Below are positions 32,870 to 37,714 of a DNA stretch of 37,714 nucleotides, one piece after another. The position numbers and the translations under genes are program-made. This stretch comes from Ensifer adhaerens (lineage in GTDB: Bacteria > Pseudomonadota > Alphaproteobacteria > Rhizobiales > Rhizobiaceae), in NCBI RefSeq assembly GCF_001270265.1, contig NZ_LGAP01000048.1, forward strand, positions 1 through 37,714, read 5' to 3'. A model generated the notes under the pieces. The model did not search any database. It saw nothing but the letters and a program-made list of their open reading frames with translations, and had not been told where the DNA came from. How positions within the stretch are numbered: position 1 is the first letter of the stretch; the number at the start of each line of letters is the position of its first letter.

Positions 32870-33163
32870 TCACAATTGGCACCTTGCCGCTCTTTTCCCG
32901 CGAGTTCGCGCGGTGGTTACAGCTTGAACTCCTCGATAGCTATCACCCCGCACGATAAGCGCCCAGATGATACGAGCGACCTTGTTGGCCAGCGCGACAG
33001 CAACAACCTTGAACGGGCGACGCAGCATCATGGCTGTAATCCAGGGCGATGGCCGGGCACCGCAGCGGGCAAGTTTAAGGATCGATGTCGCTCCAACGAC
33101 TGGCAATGTGCGCAGTTGCTGGTTTCCTCGCTTTGAGATTGAACCAATCCGCTCCTTTCCTCC
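32870..33163 (-). pseudogene. IS110-family transposase, C-terminal tail
   Basis: GKERIGSISKRGNQQLRTLP, VVGATSILKLARCGARPSPW, KVVAVALANKVARIIWALIV are the end of the transposase_20 domain of IS110 elements. It is joined head-on to Tn3 DNA at about 33163. No element ends are recognised. Confidence 0.75.
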
Positions 33164-34055
33164 GCGTCGCCGTCGAGACACATGACCGCATTGTCGGAAA
33201 ACTCTATCGTGCCTGTGAACGCAAACGGGATGAGCTGTTGCAAGGCGAGCGCGCCTCGATCGGCGATACGCTGAAAATGCTTTCCCGCTTCGGCGAGGCA
33301 CTGATCACCGTGCATGAAGAGCAGGATGACTTAGGATTGGCCATCGCGGAAGGCGGTGGCTGGGAGCTGCTCCGCCAGACTGTTGCGCGGGCAGCCGCGC
33401 TCACCGGCAAGGTCTCGGCGGAGCCGTTGGAATTTGTGACCGACGGATATGCCCGTTTCCGGAGGTATACGCCGCGGTTTCTGGAAGTCCTGGCGTTCCG
33501 CGGCGCGCGCAGCGCAGATTCGCTGCTCGAAGCATTGGAATTGCTGCGCCGACTTAATCGGAGGGGCCAGCGCACTTTGCCCTTAAATGCACCGCTCGAC
33601 TTTGCGCGAGCGAGATGGCGCAAACGAATTCTGACGGATGGGAAACCAGATCGGCAAGCGTGGGAAATCGGTCTTGTTCGAACTTCGCAATGCCCTACGC
33701 GCGGGCGACATCTGGCTGGCGGACAGCAGACGGTATCGCGAGATCAGCACAGCGCTGGTTCCGATCGAAACGGTATTCGAAACTGCACGGCTGGCCGTGC
33801 CGCTGGAGGCGGAGGACTGGCTTCGCCATCGCACCCACACTCTCAAACGCAACATGGCGCAAATCTCAGGTGCCGACCAAGCTGGCACTCTTGCAGGTGG
33901 GGCCATCGTAGACGGCAAGCTTCAGATCGATCGGCGCGAAAGGGCGGCGCCGGAGGAAGCTGCCGCGCTTGTCTTGAAACTATGAAAGTATGCCGTCCGT
34001 TCGGATCACGGACATCCGCTTTACCGATTGCTCGGTGAATTCGCCAACATATTGA
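33164..34055 (+). pseudogene. Tn3-family transposase, N-terminal/middle part
   Basis: VETHDRIVGKLYRACERKRD, GDTLKMLSRFGEALITVHEE, LEVLAFRGARSADSLLEALE and LLRRLNRRGQRTLPLNAPLD match the middle of Tn3 TnpA; after a slip near 33650 ELRNALRAGDIWLADSRRYR continues in another frame and ends LVLKLYESMPSVRITDIRFT before a stop at 34055. The catalytic region is absent. It could be the missing piece of the remnant at 28486-29275 or another copy; orientation is opposite. Confidence 0.75.
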
Positions 34056-34427
34056 AATTACAAAGTTTCATGCTTCACTGTACGACAATTCGTCCAGTAA
34101 CGAGCCGTTGAATGGCTCAGAAAATTCCCCAATGATTTCAATGCTACGCATCCGTTGACATTCGTTGGATGCAGCCGACGTGCAACCGAATCAGCGAGCA
34201 CGCTCGCTCGCAGGGGAGATACAGACGGAAAATGCTGAATTTCCCTAGCTGCCTCAAAGGAGTACAATCCACTTTGCCTCGTCCGGCCCGCCTTTATCCC
34301 TTAAAGATGCTCACGAGCTGGAGCGGCACAGTGTGGGGGATTCTCGGCGAGAAGCGCTGACCCTAGATCACCAATCCAAGTCGGAACTCGTCGTCCCCCT
34401 CCCTGAACCTTTTTTGGGAGTGCGATA
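34056..34427. other. Stretch without a recognised gene
   Basis: Frames such as 34058-34267 (minus) and 34169-34360 (plus) show no ribosome site or family pattern. The right part may carry the promoter of the small membrane protein gene. Nothing further seen. Confidence 0.35.
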
Positions 34428-34616
34428 ATGTTTACCCTTGGTGATCACAATAGGCCTGAACGGAACGCTTCAACTGCCTTCCCCATTGGCCTACTCTTCC
34501 TTGCCATATGCGCTATCCTCGCCTATTTGGCGATCGGTGGGCTTTGGTCGGAGAATAAGACCACAGTTGTTTACACGCCGCAGATCACGGACGTACCGAA
34601 GCCCGACTCAGAATAA
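34428..34616 (+). CDS. Small single-pass membrane protein (62 aa)
   Basis: A 62-residue protein with one hydrophobic segment, FPIGLLFLAICAILAYLAIG, flanked by a polar N-terminus and a C-terminal tail with YTPQITDVPKPDSE. GGGAG lies seven bases before the ATG. Family not recognised. Confidence 0.5.
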   Translation: MFTLGDHNRPERNASTAFPIGLLFLAICAILAYLAIGGLWSENKTTVVYTPQITDVPKPDSE

Positions 34617-34675
34617 TTCTCGGGCAGCGTCGCGCCCTTATCGAAATGGTTCCTTCTGCAGCGGGTCGCGGTCGA

Positions 34676-34939
34676 ATGTCATTGGTAAAGATCGGCAGGG
34701 CACGCTTGGCATTAGCGCTGCCAGGTCATCGGGAGCTGTTGCGGTCAATCAAGCACCGACAGCTGGATGATCTTTTTGAGGATTACGCAGTCGCAGCGAT
34801 GGCCTTCGACAAATTCTTGCGAGAGGTTCCCCGCACGGAGGAGCTGGTCCGGGAATACGAGAGTATCTGCTTGGACATGCAGGCTGAGGCGGTAGCGTTG
34901 CTGGCACGCCTGGAAAAAACCCCGGACAAAACGAACTAA
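34676..34939 (+). CDS. Hypothetical helical protein (87 aa)
   Basis: From the ATG at 34676 the product is charged and helical: ALALPGHRELLRSIKHRQLD, then LFEDYAVAAMAFDKFLREVP and EAVALLARLEKTPDKTN. An in-frame ATG at 34646 would add 10 residues. Unknown family. It is on the same strand as the small membrane protein, 59 bp downstream. Confidence 0.5.
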   Translation: MSLVKIGRARLALALPGHRELLRSIKHRQLDDLFEDYAVAAMAFDKFLREVPRTEELVREYESICLDMQAEAVALLARLEKTPDKTN

Positions 34940-35104
34940 CCTTGTGAAATTGGCCATAGGTTTAGTCGGCAGTCCAGAAGTATATATCGGACATGCTTGC
35001 TATGATTGGAAGCTTAAAGGCGGACTTGTCTTTTCAGCGCCATGGAAATCGACGCTAAATCGGCATATAATGGCAATAAATACTTTGCCATGCAGAGACC
35101 AACG

Positions 35105-35660
35105 ATGCCGCACAAGAGTTTCGAGGACGAACTTATTGAACTTGGCTATGACGATTTGATTCCGGCTTTTCGAGCAGCTGTGCAGCAAGGCGCTCAAGCC
35201 ATGCTCGGCGCACAGCAGCAAACCAGAAGCCGCGAAGATTGGTTCGGCACGCTCTACTCACAAAACCCGATCTGGTGGGCCACGAAGAGACTGTGAATTT
35301 GGTCCTGAGCCGGGACATGGCCGAACTGCAAGATTTGCCTGCCAAGGATTGCTACGACAAGGTTGCAGAAAGGGCGAGGTAGCGCCTTCAAGCTCAGCAC
35401 AATCATGAAGAATATATGAAGCCCTATCGGGCCTATGGCGAGAGCGCTGGCCCTGGTGGTCCGAATGCTCAAAAGCTCCTCAGCGTTGACGACTTCGAAC
35501 GCGAGTCCATTACGCGTCCTGGCTCCCTTGGCGACACCATTCGCAAGAGGCGGGAAATGCGCCAGCAACGCGGGCCGACAAACATGGCTCGCTACGCCCG
35601 CGAGAGCAAAGCGCAGGGGGCTGAAAAATGCCCTCCAAAGCCAACGACCTTGCAAAGCGC
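35105..35660 (+). pseudogene. Unrecognised protein with frameshift and amber codon
   Basis: MPHKSFEDELIELGYDDLIP and AAVQQGAQAMLGAQQQTRSR, then a slip near 35265 into THKPDLVGHEETVNLVLSRD, MAELQDLPAKDCYDKVAERA, an in-frame TAG at 35380-35382, and RLQAQHNHEEYMKPYRAYGE, LSVDDFERESITRPGSLGDT, IRKRREMRQQRG. The parts read as one hydrophilic protein of at least 170 residues. The last block looks like phage or element proteins, but I do not recognise the family. Confidence 0.4.
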
Positions 35661-35792
35661 GTTTATGAAGAAGTCACCGGCCTTTCTTGGGATGAAACAG
35701 TCAAGCCAGCGGAGTTGCCGCCAGCAAAGAACGGCGTGGAACTCATCAATATGGCCCTCGGGAAAATGGCTTGCAGGAGGGCGATACCATGA
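35628..35792 (+). CDS. Tiny ORF (54 aa), first of an overlapping train
   Basis: MPSKANDLAKRVYEEVTGLS, then WDETVKPAELPPAKNGVELI and a basic end. GGGGG lies upstream. Its stop overlaps the next start (ATGA). Unknown; protein-like composition. Confidence 0.45.
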   Translation: MPSKANDLAKRVYEEVTGLSWDETVKPAELPPAKNGVELINMALGKMACRRAIP

Positions 35793-35884
35793 CGGCGGAA
35801 GTGGCGATGCGGCTTGCAGAGGACATTGTTGACGCTAGTCGGTTTGAGATGGCCCCGAAAACAGCGATGCCTGGCGGGTATTAA
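35789..35884 (+). CDS. Tiny ORF (31 aa)
   Basis: MTAEVAMRLAEDIVDASRFE then MAPKTAMPGGY. Preceded by AGGAGG and coupled by ATGA to the ORF before it; two bases before the next start. Unknown. Confidence 0.35.
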   Translation: MTAEVAMRLAEDIVDASRFEMAPKTAMPGGY

Positions 35885-35886
35885 AG

Positions 35887-36165
35887 ATGATCGAAATTCG
35901 GGCTCTGAAGAGCGCCTCACAAAAGAACATGCCGCCAACGCGGTTGGCCAGCTTGTTCGCTGAAAGCGAGATGGCCTGTGGATTGCCATGTGTCGTTGAC
36001 GGCGTTGTGGAGGCTGTTCGGCTGCTTGGCCTGAACGGTCGCGAATGCGCCTTGTTGGAAAGCGCCATCGCGCAGGGGCGCATGTGGAAAGGCCAGGATC
36101 GCAGCGGAAGAGTTGCGGGCAAGAGCGACAAGGTTTGCGTTCGTCGCGCATTGGCGGAGGTGTAG
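35887..36165 (+). CDS. Small hypothetical protein (92 aa)
   Basis: A 92-residue product: MIEIRALKSASQKNMPPTRL, SEMACGLPCVVDGVVEAVRL, LLESAIAQGRMWKGQDRSGR. It has an orderly hydrophobic/charged pattern but no family I recognise. It is the longest gene of the train and abuts its neighbours within 2-4 bp, as phage and conjugative-element genes do. Confidence 0.5.
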   Translation: MIEIRALKSASQKNMPPTRLASLFAESEMACGLPCVVDGVVEAVRLLGLNGRECALLESAIAQGRMWKGQDRSGRVAGKSDKVCVRRALAEV

Positions 36166-36168
36166 GCC

Positions 36169-36357
36169 ATGGAAACTTTCGGGATGTGGAACCCGAGCTT
36201 CTTGCGCAAGACGTGGAACAAAAGGCGCCGCGAAGCGCGGCCTGCCGGAAATCCTGATTGGCGAGAAGAAGATCGAGAAAAGCAGCACCGCTATTATGTG
36301 AAGCATCGTGATCGATTGCGTCGGCCTAGGGCGGAGCGGCCGCCGAGGTGGCGATGA
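36169..36357 (+). CDS. Small basic protein (62 aa)
   Basis: METFGMWNPSFLRKTWNKRR and many later arginines (EDREKQHRYYVKHRDRLRRP). Very basic, so nucleic-acid binding is possible. Coupled by ATGA to the next ORF. Unknown family. Confidence 0.45.
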   Translation: METFGMWNPSFLRKTWNKRRREARPAGNPDWREEDREKQHRYYVKHRDRLRRPRAERPPRWR

Positions 36358-36536
36358 AATTGTCTGCCAGTGAACTCGCGGCTTTGTTGGCGGAAATGGC
36401 TGCGATGACGTCAGACACGCTAGCGCGTGGGGCTAGGACGATGAAGGGGCAACGGAATGAGGACCATCACACGGCAAGATCTAGCACACGGCCCTGTTCC
36501 GGTCGGCGACACGGCGGAAAGAGGGCTTCCCGATAG
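36354..36536 (+). CDS. Small hypothetical protein (60 aa)
   Basis: MKLSASELAALLAEMAAMTS, then DTLARGARTMKGQRNEDHHT and a basic tail. The start overlaps the stop before it. The tail beyond about residue 35 overlaps the next ORF and may be non-natural. Unknown. Confidence 0.4.
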   Translation: MKLSASELAALLAEMAAMTSDTLARGARTMKGQRNEDHHTARSSTRPCSGRRHGGKRASR

Positions 36537-36612
36537 CGAGGCTGCCGAGTGGAACTTGGGCTACGACGCTCGACAATATCAATTTATGGCTGGTGGCACG
36601 ACAGGGGATTGA
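36457..36612 (+). CDS. Tiny ORF (51 aa) with a protein-like continuation in another frame
   Basis: MRTITRQDLAHGPVPVGDTA, then ERGLPDSEAAEWNLGYDARQ. The +1 frame from about 36500 reads WLVARQGIDPYCRDGETPEQ, FQREVTRTMSRAAKAASEIP and QEELQAILSEVA to a stop at 36745, with no start of its own, so a frameshift or a longer fused protein is possible. Confidence 0.4.
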   Translation: MRTITRQDLAHGPVPVGDTAERGLPDSEAAEWNLGYDARQYQFMAGGTTGD

Positions 36613-36922
36613 TCCGTATTGCCGCGACGGCGAAACGCCTGAGCAGTTTCAGCGTGAGGTGACGCGCACAATGTCACGGGCGGCGAAAGCAGCGAGTGAA
36701 ATTCCGCAGGAAGAGCTTCAGGCCATTCTTTCGGAGGTCGCTTGACATGATGAAGACAGGAGGCCGACTGCAAGCTTTTTCGCATACGGAGTCTTTCTTC
36801 ACGCCGTTTTCGCATGGAAATTCTTCGATCGGAAAACTCCTTATGCATTGCAATGGCACAAGGGGGATATCCAATCGTGATCCTTATGGATATTTTTTAA
36901 GCCTGGCTGCACTAGTGTCCCG

Positions 36923-37714
36923 TCACCGAGATTCTGACTCGTTGACCTGTGGTGTTGGATAAGACTTAGCCATCTTTTCGCGCGCTTGCTCGATTGAGAA
37001 CATCCATCGGATTTGGGCACCGCTATCGGTTCGACGACGCTCCCATGCCTGAACCTCACTTTCGAGCAGGTTGCGGTTGTCGATGCGGCGGTCAAGACAC
37101 TGTCGGCGCATAACGCCGATCTCGATCTCGGCCATATTGAGCCAACTCGCGTGGCGGGGCGTGTAGTGGAATTCCAGACGTCGCAAAATCCGACGTGCCT
37201 CAGCGGCTGGGAACGTCTGATAAATAGCAGAGGCCGTGTGGGTTGATAGGTTATCCATCACCACACGGACGCAGTCGGCGTCGGGATAATCGCCGTCGAC
37301 GAGGTCGCGCATGCAGACGGCGAAGTCCTCGTTGGCGCGCCTATCTGTGACCTTGACCTTGCGCCACGACCTATTGGCATCGACCATAACGAAGAGGTTG
37401 GCCGTGCCATTGCGCTTGTATTCAGAATCGTAGCGGTATCGCTTTCCCGGTTTCTGGACGATAGGCACGCGCACTTCGCCGATGAGCTGGATCGGACTTT
37501 CATCGACGCAGACGACGGGTCGCTTAGGATCATGCGGCTCAGCGTAGAGGTCGAGAAGATCCTCCATCCTGGCGATATATTCGCTATCGATTTTGGCGAT
37601 GCACCACATTTTCCTCTGCCACGGCTTCAGGTCGTTGTCGTCCAGCCGGCGGCGGATGGTTTCGCGTGAGACACTCTGATGTTCGACCACCTCCAGCAGC
37701 GCGTTGGCCAGTCC
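36923..37714 (-). CDS. IS630-family transposase, 5' end beyond the window
   Basis: At least 264 codons are in the window; the frame is open to the right edge, so the start is outside. The product shows the N-terminal helix-turn-helix end (SVSRETIRRRLDDNDLKPWQ) and the DDE catalytic domain: D in RPVVCVDESPIQLIGE, D in CVRVVMDNLSTHTASA and E in SWLNMAEIEIGVM. IS630 enzymes insert at TA dinucleotides. Part of one insertion sequence; the left element end should lie near 36905-36960 but no inverted repeat can be tested because the other end is outside the window. Confidence 0.9.
   Translation of the reverse strand, partial: GLANALLEVVEHQSVSRETIRRRLDDNDLKPWQRKMWCIAKIDSEYIARMEDLLDLYAEPHDPKRPVVCVDESPIQLIGEVRVPIVQKPGKRYRYDSEYKRNGTANLFVMVDANRSWRKVKVTDRRANEDFAVCMRDLVDGDYPDADCVRVVMDNLSTHTASAIYQTFPAAEARRILRRLEFHYTPRHASWLNMAEIEIGVMRRQCLDRRIDNRNLLESEVQAWERRRTDSGAQIRWMFSIEQAREKMAKSYPTPQVNESESR

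Noticed and set aside
33085-34038. A 317-codon frame as a possible new protein
   Set aside because: Its first two thirds are a Tn3 transposase fragment and the rest is out of frame after a slip, so it is not one protein.

Overview
The window reads as alphaproteobacterial DNA of the order Hyphomicrobiales (Rhizobium, Sinorhizobium or Mesorhizobium type), most likely from a plasmid or symbiosis-type accessory region. Evidence: a ROSE-like leader on a small heat-shock gene, HrcA/CIRCE control of groESL, DUF982, an NDUFS4-like protein, a DmeF/RcnR metal module, a remnant of the plasmid replication gene repC, and many decayed IS and Tn3 pieces. The species cannot be fixed from the sequence.

Layout. 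(1) 1-4.8 kb, heat-shock locus: a DUF6429 gene entering at the left edge, a truncated degP-like gene, groEL and groES on the minus strand, and divergent to them two hsp20 genes and an NDUFS4-like gene, then a DUF982 gene. The groES-hsp20 intergenic region holds a CIRCE operator, a sigma-32-like promoter and a ROSE-like RNA thermometer. (2) 5.4-15.1 kb, the best preserved part: a minus-strand operon (class III aminotransferase, ThDP enzyme, SDR dehydrogenase, orphan response regulator), a GntR/FCD regulator, and a plus-strand four-gene spermidine/putrescine-type ABC importer. Near-identical TTGTTGCAACAA-type palindromes lie in front of both operons, which suggests one regulon importing and degrading an amine-like compound. 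(3) 15.5-26.1 kb, a stress and toxin-antitoxin cluster: an AbiEii-like nucleotidyltransferase with its partner, Phd-VapC, VapBC, HipBA and a Fic protein, separated by debris (repC 3' end, permease tail, IS701-like scraps, a 154-bp direct repeat 3,998 bp apart). The hipBA module sits inside a broken tyrosine-recombinase gene between 10-bp direct repeats. (4) 26.2-34.1 kb, a graveyard of mobile DNA: Tn3 transposase pieces, two copies of a 38-bp Tn3-end-like sequence, a resolvase tail, an IS110 tail, a second tyrosine recombinase with an in-frame amber codon, and a PAS-GGDEF gene that has lost its GGEEF signature. Intact genes here are dmeF, the rcnR/dmeR-type regulator, a DUF1289 gene and a ChrR-like cupin. 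(5) 34.4-36.7 kb, small hypothetical genes and a train of tiny overlapping ORFs that look phage- or element-like. (6) The right edge is an IS630 transposase gene running off the window.

The strongest candidates for new biology are the GntR-controlled uptake and catabolism regulon, the nucleotidyltransferase/partner pair with a palindrome nested inside its promoter, and the hipBA island with its perfect 21-bp inverted repeats. All functional statements are inferred from sequence reading; no database search was run.
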